This document shows positions 7,945 to 16,395 of a stretch of DNA of 64,000 nt, piece by piece. Every line of letters begins with the position of its first letter. Position 1 is the first letter of the stretch. The notes under the pieces were generated by a model. That model searched no databases and had not been told where the DNA came from. It was given only the letters and a program-made list of their open reading frames with translations. Position numbers and translations under genes: made by a program. The stretch covers positions 1 to 64,000 of the IMG/VR virus record IMGVR_UViG_3300009378_000005; one strand, given 5' to 3'. Origin of the DNA: a virus.

Positions 7945-10398
7945 CTAACACTTGCTATATCCGCATGATTTACATGCGACACATCCTTCCTGATATGCCA
8001 GGCTATTCTCAGACCCACAACTAGAACACGACTTATTTCCTCCGGGCTCTAAGCCATCAATAATGTAATTTTTAAGAACTCTTGCAACAACCTTTGAGAA
8101 TGAAAATAGATCAGCATCTCGATCACCCTTCTGAAGCTGCTCACAGATATAGTGAACGGGTGCGCCGTGACGAAGAGCAAGAGATATCGTCCTTGTAAAA
8201 GATGTATGATTTGGATTATCAAACACCTTCACAATATTCTTAATAACAACCTCATCTCCATTCTCACCAAATCTTAAATCATATATTGAATTCATCGTCT
8301 TTCTTAGATGCTTTACAATAATGCCTTTTCGATATTTTCTGGGAATTTCAATATACTCAGACAGACCGCCCAGAATTTCGTAAGGCTTGCTATTCATCAG
8401 ACCTATGAGTATTGTCCACTTCTCACCCTTAATTGACACATGATGAATGTCACACTCAAGATCATTTGGTCTCTTTGGCGCAGAATGTGTTGTAAACGTT
8501 TCGTTGTTATTTTTCTTATCAACTAGAACGCCTGCACGAGAACCCTCTCTATACACTGTGAAACCCTTGCAACCTGATTCCCACGCCTTCTCGTAGATCT
8601 CTCTAACAGCTTCCTTTGACACGTTAGCAGGAAGGTTGCAGGTGCTTGCTATTGAGTGATCTATCCACTTTTGTGCTGCAGCTTGGATCTCAACCCTCCG
8701 CAGCCAGTCAATTTCTGAAGCCGTTGCTTCCCAATACGGTGATTCCTCAATATTATCGTTTTCTGTTACGTCAACCCATCTCTGGACACCGTGATGATGA
8801 ACGTCATACTCGACCCACTTATCACCCATGTCGTCGACGAAGCTTGCCTCAACATTTTCACCATGAGTTATCTTTCTTCTACGAGTGTATGTTAACATAA
8901 AAACCGGCTCAATTCCTGATGATGTTTGGGTTAAAGTTGAAACTGAACCAGCGGGCGCCGTTGTAGTAAGCGCAATATTTCTCCTACCGTTTCTTTCATA
9001 TAGATCATAAAGCTCATCGCTTGATCGCAAGAGCTTTTCAAGATGTGGGTTACCTGACTCACTCGCATGAGAGAAGACAGGAAATGTACCTCTCTCTCCA
9101 GCCATTATACACGATGAGATGTGAGAATTGACGCCGAGGTTTTTGTAGATCTTTTCAACAACCTTGACAGATTTCTCTGATCCGTATCTGATGCCTAGCA
9201 TCGCAAGAGTGTCGGCGACACCTGTAACACCCAAGCCTGTTCGACGGCCTCGTAGTGCCTGTCGCTTGACTCCCTTCCATAGGTCGATCTCAATTCTCTT
9301 AATGTTTTCAGGCTCAGGATCGTTAGCTATCTTATCTATTATCTTATCAACCTGCTCTACCTCAAGATCGATCAGATCATCCATTAGCCTCTGGGACTTC
9401 TGAACAACTGTTGCAAACTTTGTCCAATTGAACCTAGCATGAGTCTCAAACGGCTTCTGAACAAACTTTGTGAGGTTCACAACCATCAACCGGCAACTGT
9501 CGCGCGGGCTCAAAATTATCTCTCCGCACGGGTTACTTGACACTGTTTTAAAGCCTACATCTGCATAGCAGTCAGGAATTGAGTTATTGATCACATTATC
9601 CCAGAAAAATATTCCAGGTTCGGCCATTGACCACGCTGAATCTACAATCTGATCCCAGACTTCTGACGCTCTTACAGTTTTTGTGATTGCTGGATTATCA
9701 GAATCAACTGGCCATTGAAGCTGATATTCTTCGTCGTTTTTGGCGGCGATCATAAATTCATCATTCAAACGAATTGAAATATTGGCACCGGTTACCTTCT
9801 TGAGATCGCGTTTTATATTGATGAACGTTTCGATCTCAGGATGACGGCAATCGATCGAAATTAATAAGGCTCCGCGTCGTCCGCCCTGGGCTACTTCTCT
9901 CGTAGAGTTTGAAAAGCGCTCCATGAAGATGCCGATGCCGTCAGTTGTTCGAGCAGCATTTGACGTTGCGAGGCCCTTTGGTCTGATATTCGAGATGTCA
10001 AAACCCACTCCTCCGCGGCGTTTCATTATCTGGACCTGCTCCTGATCAGTGTGAAGAATTCCTGCATATGAGTCAGAAGGAGAGTCGATGACAAAACAGT
10101 TTGATAATGACTGTAGCTGGTGATCATTTCCAATTCCAGACATGGGTGAACCTTGCGGAACCACCTGCCACGTCGAGAGAAGGTCATAGATCTCATCCTC
10201 AGTCATTGGGTTGGGATAATTTGACTCAATCCTTGCAAACTCAGAAGCCAGTCTTCGATGCATATCGTCTGGCGTTAACTCAAGAACATCTCCATTGCTG
10301 TCTGTTAGCGCATATTTTGTGGCAAAAACTGTTGCTGCTAAGTGATCTCCGCTAAAATAATCAACACTAGCATCAATCACTTTATCAACTTTTGCCAT
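7945..10398 (-). CDS. nrdJ: Adenosylcobalamin-dependent (class II) ribonucleotide reductase
   Basis: 817 residues. Reduces ribonucleotides to deoxyribonucleotides for phage DNA synthesis. The key cysteines of the RNR barrel are visible: C101 (SNCFVIDSP), C291 in NPCGE (thiyl position with N289 and E293), and C302 (DSCRLMVVNL). TTAPAGSVSTLTQTSSGIEP matches the class II TAPTGT/S loop. The C-terminus has a zinc-ribbon-like tail with three CxxC pairs (CSSC, CVAC, CKSC) before the terminal YSKC, typical of large NrdJ proteins. No small subunit (NrdB) is adjacent, consistent with B12 dependence. It follows the helicase gene after a 17-nt gap, placing nucleotide supply in the replication operon. Confidence 0.93.
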   Translation of the reverse strand: MAKVDKVIDASVDYFSGDHLAATVFATKYALTDSNGDVLELTPDDMHRRLASEFARIESNYPNPMTEDEIYDLLSTWQVVPQGSPMSGIGNDHQLQSLSNCFVIDSPSDSYAGILHTDQEQVQIMKRRGGVGFDISNIRPKGLATSNAARTTDGIGIFMERFSNSTREVAQGGRRGALLISIDCRHPEIETFINIKRDLKKVTGANISIRLNDEFMIAAKNDEEYQLQWPVDSDNPAITKTVRASEVWDQIVDSAWSMAEPGIFFWDNVINNSIPDCYADVGFKTVSSNPCGEIILSPRDSCRLMVVNLTKFVQKPFETHARFNWTKFATVVQKSQRLMDDLIDLEVEQVDKIIDKIANDPEPENIKRIEIDLWKGVKRQALRGRRTGLGVTGVADTLAMLGIRYGSEKSVKVVEKIYKNLGVNSHISSCIMAGERGTFPVFSHASESGNPHLEKLLRSSDELYDLYERNGRRNIALTTTAPAGSVSTLTQTSSGIEPVFMLTYTRRRKITHGENVEASFVDDMGDKWVEYDVHHHGVQRWVDVTENDNIEESPYWEATASEIDWLRRVEIQAAAQKWIDHSIASTCNLPANVSKEAVREIYEKAWESGCKGFTVYREGSRAGVLVDKKNNNETFTTHSAPKRPNDLECDIHHVSIKGEKWTILIGLMNSKPYEILGGLSEYIEIPRKYRKGIIVKHLRKTMNSIYDLRFGENGDEVVIKNIVKVFDNPNHTSFTRTISLALRHGAPVHYICEQLQKGDRDADLFSFSKVVARVLKNYIIDGLEPGGNKSCSSCGSENSLAYQEGCVACKSCGYSKC

Positions 10399-10415
10399 AG
10401 TGAGCTCCTGTCGGC

Positions 10416-11819
10416 CTATTTGTCATTAATTTCCTTCCATTTACTTCTAAGAAGCCCTTTCATAGATGCATTGTCTGACGCCATCACCTCGTCAATAGAT
10501 AATTCATCGCTACCTTCTACAATAACAAATTTTGACATAGACGTATCTAGTTTGACAGGAAATAATATTCCATCCTTTCCCGCCCTGTTTTTTGCAACAA
10601 ACAACCTACCCTCTCCAGATGCCTTCTCAGATGACTTCCTTGAGAGAGATAAAACAATATCTGACACCATCGCCTTGCCATAGGCTTCAGACATATTTTC
10701 AAGACCTATGATTGATGAATTCGCCGATTCTCTATGGGCTTGGCTTGCGGTCCAGACAGGTACGTTTAGGTCCATTGCAAAATTTCTTATCTCTTCATAG
10801 ATTGATTTTAACTCGTGCCTTAGACTTTCATGCTTTCTTGATGATCTCATGATATCAGCATAGTCAATTATGATGAGACTTGGAATAAATGACCTAAGCA
10901 ATAATTTTTCTAAGTGATTTCTTATAGTCATGATCGTTGCTGAACCTGTTGGGAATGACTTTATGATCAGCCTTCCAAGATCCATCCCCTCATACATAGA
11001 TAAGATCTCATCCTTTCTATCTATCACATCATTATTTGGTATATTACAGAGGTTTGAATCATATCTAAGACCCACACATGCTTCAGACAGCTCAAATGTA
11101 TAGTGAACAACATTTTTTCCTATTCTTAATGCCTCTGAACCCACATGAACGAGAAAATGTGACTTTCCTCCTCCTGTGCTTGCAATGATGACGCCTATCT
11201 CTCCTCTTCCCAGCCCTCCATTCAGAACGCTCTTTTTATCAAGCTGCTTAATTCCAGTCGGACATGTTGATCTCGCAGTCTTAGAAAATCTAACGTTTGC
11301 ATCGTCAAAAAAATCATGACCGATAGATGATGGTGTTCCGACAGAAAGGGCATCTTTTATTACATCAATAACAGACTCATATCTATCTGTTGATATAAGC
11401 TCAACAGCCTTTTCTAGAGCATCTTTTAAAGCCTGCTTTTTGCAAAAGTCAAGCGTCTTATCCTTGACAAACTGTAGATCTCCCATATCAGGATTTGTCT
11501 TAACCCTGTGAAGAAACTCAATTATCTGATCTCGCAAAAGAACATCGTGACCTTCACGCAGCTCGTCTCTAATAATTGTTATAAGTAGAGACAATGTTGG
11601 AAATGACTTATACGTCTCATGATAGTCAAAATATTTTCCCGTTAGATACTTTAGATATCTTACATCAAAATAGTCAGGTGTCATCACCTCAGATAGCTGT
11701 GATGCCCACTGTTTATCTGTCAATAAGCACTGAAATATTTTCTCCTGAAACTGTTTTCCATACTGTTTAAAGCATGCTGTGTCTATCTCAGTGCTCACTT
11801 TTTCTCCAGGTTTCTGCAT
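10416..11819 (-). CDS. DnaB-family replicative helicase (T4 gp41-like)
   Basis: 467 residues, close to T4 gp41. The N-terminal ~170 residues are helical and match the primase-interacting region. The RecA-like motor begins at ~205 with Walker A ASTGGGKSHF, a hydrophobic Walker B ending IIDYADIM (~320), and later a SQAHRES motif followed by KNRAGKDG. It should unwind DNA 5'-3' at the fork with the phage primase, which is not in this window. Its start overlaps the exonuclease gene by 25 nt. No intein interrupts it, unlike the known gp41 split inteins. Confidence 0.92.
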   Translation of the reverse strand: MQKPGEKVSTEIDTACFKQYGKQFQEKIFQCLLTDKQWASQLSEVMTPDYFDVRYLKYLTGKYFDYHETYKSFPTLSLLITIIRDELREGHDVLLRDQIIEFLHRVKTNPDMGDLQFVKDKTLDFCKKQALKDALEKAVELISTDRYESVIDVIKDALSVGTPSSIGHDFFDDANVRFSKTARSTCPTGIKQLDKKSVLNGGLGRGEIGVIIASTGGGKSHFLVHVGSEALRIGKNVVHYTFELSEACVGLRYDSNLCNIPNNDVIDRKDEILSMYEGMDLGRLIIKSFPTGSATIMTIRNHLEKLLLRSFIPSLIIIDYADIMRSSRKHESLRHELKSIYEEIRNFAMDLNVPVWTASQAHRESANSSIIGLENMSEAYGKAMVSDIVLSLSRKSSEKASGEGRLFVAKNRAGKDGILFPVKLDTSMSKFVIVEGSDELSIDEVMASDNASMKGLLRSKWKEINDK

Positions 11820-12766
11820 GCTAAAAACATTCTATCAACATTAAACGTCTGAATTCCCTCTCTAATAAAAATTCTCATCATTTTCATCTTGTTTCTTGTA
11901 GGATCAAACATATCAATACTGTCATTTATCTTCTTTATCTGACTTGCAGATAAGTTGTTCGTGTCAAGTAGTATTAGTTTCCAATTTCTTCTAATTACAC
12001 CTTCTAAATTAAGAATGTTCAAGTATGCTTTTACTTTACTTCCAGACTCAACCATGTCACGTGAGTGCCTGATGACGTCATCAATCAAAACATCAGACTT
12101 TTCACTCATCATTGGAAACCTATTGGCAAGAGTTTTAAATCCAACACCTTGCACTCCGTCAATATTGTCTGCCGGATCTCCGCAAACTGACTTTGCAAGA
12201 CAAAAATTTTGTGGAGATATTTTAAACTTTTCTCTTACCTCTTTTGACGTCACTAATTTTTTCCAGGTTGGTGAAAATATTATTGTACTTTTATCTAGAA
12301 GCTGATAAAAATCTTTATCTGATGAAATTATTAGCTTTTTATTATCTGCATATTTGTATTTACAGATATATCCGATTACGTCATCTGCTTCACAGTCTGG
12401 AACATATATCTGACACACAGGAGTGTTATTTAACAGCTCTATGATGAGAGAAACCTGACTGTTTCTATTATTAACAGTATCTGGAAGTTCATCACCATAG
12501 AATCTATTTAGCTTTGCCGGTCTTCGCTTCTGTTTATACTCAGAGTAGATTGATCTTTTTCTAGACGACCCACCCGACTCCCAGGCAACAATTACTTTTT
12601 TAGGGTTGTATTTTTCAACCATTCCTATCATTGAATATAGAAATCCTACGACACCACCTACCTGTTCACCTGTCGATGACACAGCAGGATTTGCAACAAA
12701 GTGACGAGTAAACAGATTTAATCCATCAATAATCAGAATTAAATCACGAGACCCTGAGCCTTGCAA
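11795..12766 (-). CDS. 5'-3' exonuclease / flap endonuclease (T4 RNase H-like)
   Basis: 323 residues, FEN-family. Metal-ligand motifs: LILIIDGLNLF at the N-terminus, AWESGGSSRKRS then EYKQKRR, CEADDVIGY, ISSDKDFYQLL, and the helix-hairpin-helix region CGDPADNIDGVQGVGFKTLA. It removes RNA primers and flaps. The start is TTG at 12766, four bases past the uvsX stop, preceded by GAGG, so it is probably coupled to UvsX translation. Its gene order between uvsX and helicase links it to recombination-dependent replication. Confidence 0.9.
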   Translation of the reverse strand: MQGSGSRDLILIIDGLNLFTRHFVANPAVSSTGEQVGGVVGFLYSMIGMVEKYNPKKVIVAWESGGSSRKRSIYSEYKQKRRPAKLNRFYGDELPDTVNNRNSQVSLIIELLNNTPVCQIYVPDCEADDVIGYICKYKYADNKKLIISSDKDFYQLLDKSTIIFSPTWKKLVTSKEVREKFKISPQNFCLAKSVCGDPADNIDGVQGVGFKTLANRFPMMSEKSDVLIDDVIRHSRDMVESGSKVKAYLNILNLEGVIRRNWKLILLDTNNLSASQIKKINDSIDMFDPTRNKMKMMRIFIREGIQTFNVDRMFLACRNLEKK

Positions 12767-12769
12767 AGC

Positions 12770-13267
12770 TTAATCCTCTGGATCAACAATTAAAACGTCT
12801 TCAGATAGAGATTTCATCTCTTCATACGACTCTAAGTCAATGCTAGCTTCATCTATGCTGAATTGTTTTACCATCGCTATCTCAAGAATGTCATCGACAT
12901 ACTGGCTATATTCTGTGTTTCTCATGATATCGCAAAATTCATTTTTTCTAAATTTTTTATCTATGACGATCTCACCTGTCTTTACATCTGTTACACTCAT
13001 GGTCTTCCATCCACCTGTGCCTGCTAGCAAGATCTCCTTTCCATTAACAGTCTCAGGCCCGTGCTTTCTCAAAAGATCAAAAATTTGCTCGTGCTCTTTA
13101 ATTCCCACACCAAAGTGAATCTCAAAATTTATTTTTCTAAATGGAGGGGCAACCTTATTTTTAATTGTCTTTGCAGACACATGAATTCCGATGACATCAT
13201 CACCATCCTTTATCTGCTGTCCAGCTCCTAGCTTTATTCTAGTTGAAGCATGAAAAGGTATTGCTCT
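12770..13267 (-). CDS. uvsX: UvsX/RecA recombinase, 3' exon (C-terminal part after group I intron)
   Basis: Exon 2 encodes 165 residues. It starts RAIPFHASTRIKLGAG, the RecA strand that normally follows TTPGG, and continues AKTIKNKVAPPFRKINFEI, a classic RecA motif, with an acidic C-terminal tail ending VDPED. An apparent ORF start at ATG 13180 is internal and would omit 29 residues of the conserved core. The exon must join exon 1 (ending at 14376) by RNA splicing; the join keeps frame exactly. Together with the extein parts the mature protein would be 386 aa. Confidence 0.88.
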   Translation of the reverse strand, partial: RAIPFHASTRIKLGAGQQIKDGDDVIGIHVSAKTIKNKVAPPFRKINFEIHFGVGIKEHEQIFDLLRKHGPETVNGKEILLAGTGGWKTMSVTDVKTGEIVIDKKFRKNEFCDIMRNTEYSQYVDDILEIAMVKQFSIDEASIDLESYEEMKSLSEDVLIVDPED

Positions 13268-13271
13268 CTTG

Positions 13272-14108
13272 CTAATCTACTACTTTCGTAGCAGTATGGA
13301 CTATATCTTCAAAAATTTTATTGTGTGAAATAATTTTTAGTTCGCTTTCCCAATATCTTATAACTCTAAATCCGCTTTCTTCGATTACACTTGTTTTCTT
13401 TTTATCATATTCCCATATTTCTTTTGCAAGCAGTTTCTTTCCACCAATTAAATCTTCAGAAGAAAACTTAGATGGATTTGCATGCCAATAATCACCATCG
13501 ATCTCAACAATGGTATTATACTTGGGAATATAAAAATCACAAACATATCTTTTTACAGATTTTTGAGTTTCATATTGAATATTAATCGCAACTAAAATAC
13601 TAGCAAACATTTGTTCAGGCTTTGTATTCTTAGAACATGATGGCAATATATTTTTGCTATGCCAGTTCTCCTGACGCTTGTCTGCTTCTTCAACACCATA
13701 TCTAATTACCCATCTTTCATAATTTGACTTTTTCATCCAGTCAGTCACACCTTTCTTTCCAATAAACAATCGTGGAAAGCTTTCTGGTGATTCACTAATC
13801 TTTTTCTTCATTAGTTTTGACTGTGATTCTCTATACTCTTTGCTTTGAGTGGCTTTACGACAGCTTTTCGCCTTTCTTTCTCGTATTTCTTTTGTCCCGT
13901 AAACTTTATCTGCCATTTTTTGACAGTTTTGCCTATTTTCTTCAGAATTTCGCCAATCAGAAAATCTATCAAAATTACCCATTATTGATTCTGGAAATTT
14001 TGATTTGTAGTCGGTTGTTGTCATATTATGTTTTTTAAGATGAGTATTTGTTATGGCCTTGAAGGTTTTACCGCATACTTCACACTTGTATTTTTGTCCC
14101 GCGCTCAT
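13272..14108 (-). CDS. Intron-encoded Vsr-like (EDxHD-type) homing endonuclease
   Basis: 278 residues from ATG 14108, preferred over an upstream in-frame start because AAGGAG (14118-14123) precedes it by nine bases. The N-terminus has a Cys2-His-type finger (YKCEVCGKTF...HLKKHNM). The middle is rich in basic helical DNA-binding sequence. The C-terminal nuclease domain has VEIDGDYWHANPSKF and FRVIRYWESEL, the Vsr/very-short-patch-repair-like signature seen in phage homing enzymes. Located in the intron P8 region. Its last ~15 codons overlap the ribozyme S element and P9 hairpin, so that sequence is under double constraint. A TATTTAT element lies 22 nt before the start. Confidence 0.85.
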   Translation of the reverse strand: MSAGQKYKCEVCGKTFKAITNTHLKKHNMTTTDYKSKFPESIMGNFDRFSDWRNSEENRQNCQKMADKVYGTKEIRERKAKSCRKATQSKEYRESQSKLMKKKISESPESFPRLFIGKKGVTDWMKKSNYERWVIRYGVEEADKRQENWHSKNILPSCSKNTKPEQMFASILVAINIQYETQKSVKRYVCDFYIPKYNTIVEIDGDYWHANPSKFSSEDLIGGKKLLAKEIWEYDKKKTSVIEESGFRVIRYWESELKIISHNKIFEDIVHTATKVVD

Positions 14109-14129
14109 AGGTGTTTTCTCCTTACATGT

Positions 14130-14136
14130 ATAAATA
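14130..14136 (-). promoter_or_regulatory. Candidate late promoter element for the intronic endonuclease
   Basis: TATTTAT in the minus direction, 22 nt upstream of the endonuclease ATG and just before its Shine-Dalgarno. T4 intron endonucleases are known to have private promoters inside the intron, so a dedicated promoter here is plausible. Assignment rests only on motif recurrence in this window. Confidence 0.3.
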
Positions 14137-14375
14137 TTATGAAACGGTAAAGCTTTACCATAAAATTTATTTCTTTGTAAGGTTAATAACACTAGTCTCT
14201 GAACCTTTGACCTGTCACCAGGAAACTTGGCTGCTGATTACCCAATCCTACTTCTTTTTGACATTCACGCTCGCAATTACTCGCCACGTTGTAGTGAAGT
14301 CGGCTCTTAGGGCGTCCCAGACAATTCACGGGATGAATTTGCATTTTATACTCGTGCTTGGGAGGCAAGCATTTC

Positions 14376-14738
14376 ACCACCCGGAGTTGTGTTGTGATTA
14401 ATATGGCCATTAGCAATATAAGCATTTCCATCTGGAACTGAAACATCTACTACATTCATTTTTCCTTGTAGTTGTTTTGCATCAGGATTGTCTTTTAGCT
14501 TCGTCCACTCTCCGTCGACAAGTGTTCTATGAACTGACGTTGCATTTAAATCACCAAGCATATACGATGTATCCACTGCTGGCTTCACTACGAAATTAGT
14601 CATTGGCTTAAAGCCATCTGGACCTTCAATCATAGTACCAACATCGGAAAGATCATATTCACAAGGTGTTTCGAAATCATCAATCCCTAAAATACTTGCG
14701 TATTCAGAAAAAGTCATCTCTCTTTCAATTTGTGCCAT
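14376..14738 (-). CDS. uvsX: UvsX C-terminal precursor, 5' exon: C-half of split intein plus first five C-extein residues
   Basis: Starts at ATG 14738 behind a perfect AAGGAG (14745-14750, 6-nt spacer), inside the end of the N-terminal ORF (14-nt overlap, different frame). It encodes a 116-residue intein C-half (MAQIEREMTFSEYAS...), including block B T-x-x-H in NATSVHRTL and blocks F/G in VSVPDGNAYIANGHINHN, then extein TTPGG at the 5' splice site. Read through unspliced, it terminates after MLASQARV inside the intron. The spliced mRNA continues in the exon at 12770-13267. Confidence 0.88.
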
Positions 14739-14835
14739 TATTATCTCCTTTGGCGTTATATTCACGGAACCTCTCCGCGAAAAGTGAGTTTTCGTCGTAA
14801 CGAATTTTAATTTTTGTTGTTTCTGGGTTTACGCA
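14391..14835 (-). other. Atypically split intein in UvsX (IntN 36 aa, IntC 116 aa)
   Basis: IntN begins at Cys (14833-14835) in the conserved YGDPD|CVNPETTKIKI junction and ends at the ORF stop (14725-14727). IntC runs from 14738 to 14391 and ends HN before extein Thr. The two halves are in different frames on overlapping ORFs, so the intein must act in trans. A 36-aa N-half is far shorter than the ~100 aa of standard split inteins and resembles the atypical class reported from metagenomic phage TerL and UvsX genes. The join gives GDPD-TTPGG, the expected RecA L2-region sequence. No endonuclease domain is present. Confidence 0.88.
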
Positions 14836-15483
14836 ATCTGGATCTCCATAGAGAACACCTATCTTTGTTCTGACCTGATTTAATATAACAAACAGCACAT
14901 TTTGATTTGCAATCACACCTGTGATCTTTCTCATTCCTTTTGAAATTGCTCGTGCTTGAAGGCCTATTGATTCTTTATCATAGTCACCCAGAAGTTCTGC
15001 CTTTGGAGAAGAAGCAGCAACAGAATCCCACACAATAGTAACAGGAATGTCTTTATTCATTGCCTTTGCTTTCATTATTGTTGATTCAGCAATTGACAAA
15101 ACCTCTTCAGTACAATGAGTGTCAACATATACAAATCGTTTTGATACATCAACTCCAAGCATTCCTAGATTTTCAACACTTGTTGCATTCTCTGTGTCAA
15201 TATACACAACAATACCGCCCATCTTTTGAGTCGATGCAGCAATCTGTGTAGCAATATGTGACTTACCGATTGATGGCGGCCCAAATATCTCTATGATCCT
15301 CCCCTCAGGGATGCCACCGTCTCGTCTATTTGAGCATATATAGTCTAAAAGCCTTGAGCCCGTAGAGATCCATCTCTTGACATGAGTTGGTGACTCATCA
15401 CATGAAAGATTATAAGCGACTCTAGAGCCATGCTCCTTGTTGAGGGCACTTATGAGGTCAGATGTAAAGTCTTGTTTTGACAT
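14725..15483 (-). CDS. uvsX: UvsX/RecA recombinase N-terminal precursor carrying IntN
   Basis: 252 residues: 216 of RecA N-extein and 36 of intein. Walker A is at ~67-75 (IFGPPSIGKSH), then VVYIDTENA, the hydrophobic Walker B strand TIVWDSVAA, GLQARAISKGMRK, and VILNQVRTKIGVLYGDPD just before the intein. UvsX loads on gp32-covered ssDNA and drives strand exchange and recombination-dependent replication. The intein sits in the most conserved DNA-binding/ATPase region, as usual for RecA inteins. Without trans-splicing this half lacks the L2 loop and C-terminal core and should be inactive. Confidence 0.92.
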   Translation of the reverse strand: MSKQDFTSDLISALNKEHGSRVAYNLSCDESPTHVKRWISTGSRLLDYICSNRRDGGIPEGRIIEIFGPPSIGKSHIATQIAASTQKMGGIVVYIDTENATSVENLGMLGVDVSKRFVYVDTHCTEEVLSIAESTIMKAKAMNKDIPVTIVWDSVAASSPKAELLGDYDKESIGLQARAISKGMRKITGVIANQNVLFVILNQVRTKIGVLYGDPDCVNPETTKIKIRYDENSLFAERFREYNAKGDNNGTN

Positions 15484-15522
15484 TTATCTTCCTAAGAATA
15501 AGTCCGGTATTGCCGGAACAAA

Positions 15523-16290
15523 CTATTCATCATCAATTAGATCAGCAAATGCCTCATCAATAGACCCATATCGAGTTGAATCTGCTGTTGCCGTTGCTGT
15601 TGTATCACTATTATCTGATGTCTCGTCAGACTCATCATCTTCACCCAGCCAATCATTGATAATCTTTGACAGCTCGTCGTATGACTTGCACTGAAACATA
15701 TCAGACGGATCTGGCATGTCTGTTAGCCAGGTGTTTGCCTGTGCTGAATCTGTCGACAGCATCGACTCCTTTCCTCTAGGCCTTACCTCTGTCATTGACC
15801 ACTGTCTTCCAGGCTGCTTTGTACATGTAACCTTGATATCACGACCCGTCTGCGGATCTGTAATATCTCCGTAGTCCTCGTCAAGCATCAGACCCAGAAG
15901 ATTCTGATAAACTGTCTTTCCAAATCCCCAGATCTGGACACCTTTATCTTCTTCTCCTCTGACAACTACAGGTGCATATGTTCTCATCTTCGGGTATAGC
16001 TTCTTTGCTAGCTCGTATGACTCCTTTGTGCCGTCTTCTCTAAGCTTTGTGATAAGCTCTTGGATAGGATCTGGATCGTCAAATTGGTATGGTGAAAGTA
16101 ACCCTCGTTCACTCCCAATGTTATAGTAGAACCACAGCTCCTTAAACGGTTGGCCGTCATTATCAGGAAATGATAGAAGCCTAACAGTGTGCTCCTCTCC
16201 CTCTTGTGGTCTCCAAGTTCTAGACCTGTTTTTATTTGTTCCGCTTAATCTCTCAAGCTTCTTGCGAATCGCATCAAAATCAACTGACAT
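15523..16290 (-). CDS. Single-stranded DNA-binding protein (T4 gp32-like)
   Basis: 255 residues. Recognisable gp32 features: basic N-terminal segment (DAIRKKLERLSG), core beginning WRPQEGEEHTVRLLSFPDN, then FKELWFYYNIG, VQIWGFGKTVYQNLLGL and DPQTGRDIKVTCTKQPGRQW. A long acidic Ser/Thr/Asp C-terminal tail ends DEAFADLIDDE and would recruit replication partners. The Cys/His zinc cluster of T4 gp32 is not evident. It lies directly upstream of uvsX, so the two partners are made together. The leader carries tandem repeats (see separate entry). Confidence 0.9.
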   Translation of the reverse strand: MSVDFDAIRKKLERLSGTNKNRSRTWRPQEGEEHTVRLLSFPDNDGQPFKELWFYYNIGSERGLLSPYQFDDPDPIQELITKLREDGTKESYELAKKLYPKMRTYAPVVVRGEEDKGVQIWGFGKTVYQNLLGLMLDEDYGDITDPQTGRDIKVTCTKQPGRQWSMTEVRPRGKESMLSTDSAQANTWLTDMPDPSDMFQCKSYDELSKIINDWLGEDDESDETSDNSDTTATATADSTRYGSIDEAFADLIDDE

Positions 16291-16297
16291 TTTTTAA

Positions 16298-16324
16298 CTC
16301 CTTAATGTTTAATGTTCAATGTTT
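16298..16324 (-). promoter_or_regulatory. Tandem-repeat leader and ribosome site of the gp32-like gene (possible autogenous operator)
   Basis: Reading on the minus strand, three consecutive 7-mers AAACATT, GAACATT, AAACATT (16324-16304) abut the AAGGAG ribosome site (16303-16298), eight bases before the ATG at 16290. They are A/T-rich, unstructured, and at the place where T4 gp32 binds its own mRNA to repress translation. Autogenous control is inference from position and sequence character. Confidence 0.45.
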
Positions 16325-16395
16325 GCATAGTGCAATTTAATATTATTGTGCTAATGATAAGTGTTTAAATTTTTATATTATAATATCTTGTTCAT

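Larger units (their letters stand above)
13268..14375 (-). ncRNA. Group I intron in uvsX
   Basis: 1108 nt. Core elements match consensus on the minus strand: Q (AATCAGCAGCCAAG, 14226-14239), R (GTTCAGAGACTA, 14193-14204) and S (AAGATATAGTCC, within 13298-13309). R GACTA pairs with S TAGTC to form P7. The 5' exon end CCGGGTGGT pairs with an internal guide GCCTCCC nine nt into the intron, giving the required U.G at the splice site and a P1 with one mismatch. The intron ends in G at 13268. A P9-like hairpin with GAAA loop (CTGCTAC-GAAA-GTAGTAG) lies at about 13276-13293. The endonuclease ORF occupies the R-S interval (P8 region) and runs into S and P9. Removal restores TTPGG-RAIPFHAS. Confidence 0.93.

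Noticed and set aside
13180-13180. ATG at 13180 as the start of an independent gene
   Set aside because: The preceding 29 in-frame codons encode conserved RecA sequence (AIPFHASTRIKLGAG), so the ATG region is internal to the spliced uvsX.
14192-14446. 84-residue frame across the intron 5' part
   Set aside because: It overlaps the group I core (guide, P, Q and R elements) and the intein end in another frame; its sequence is not protein-like.
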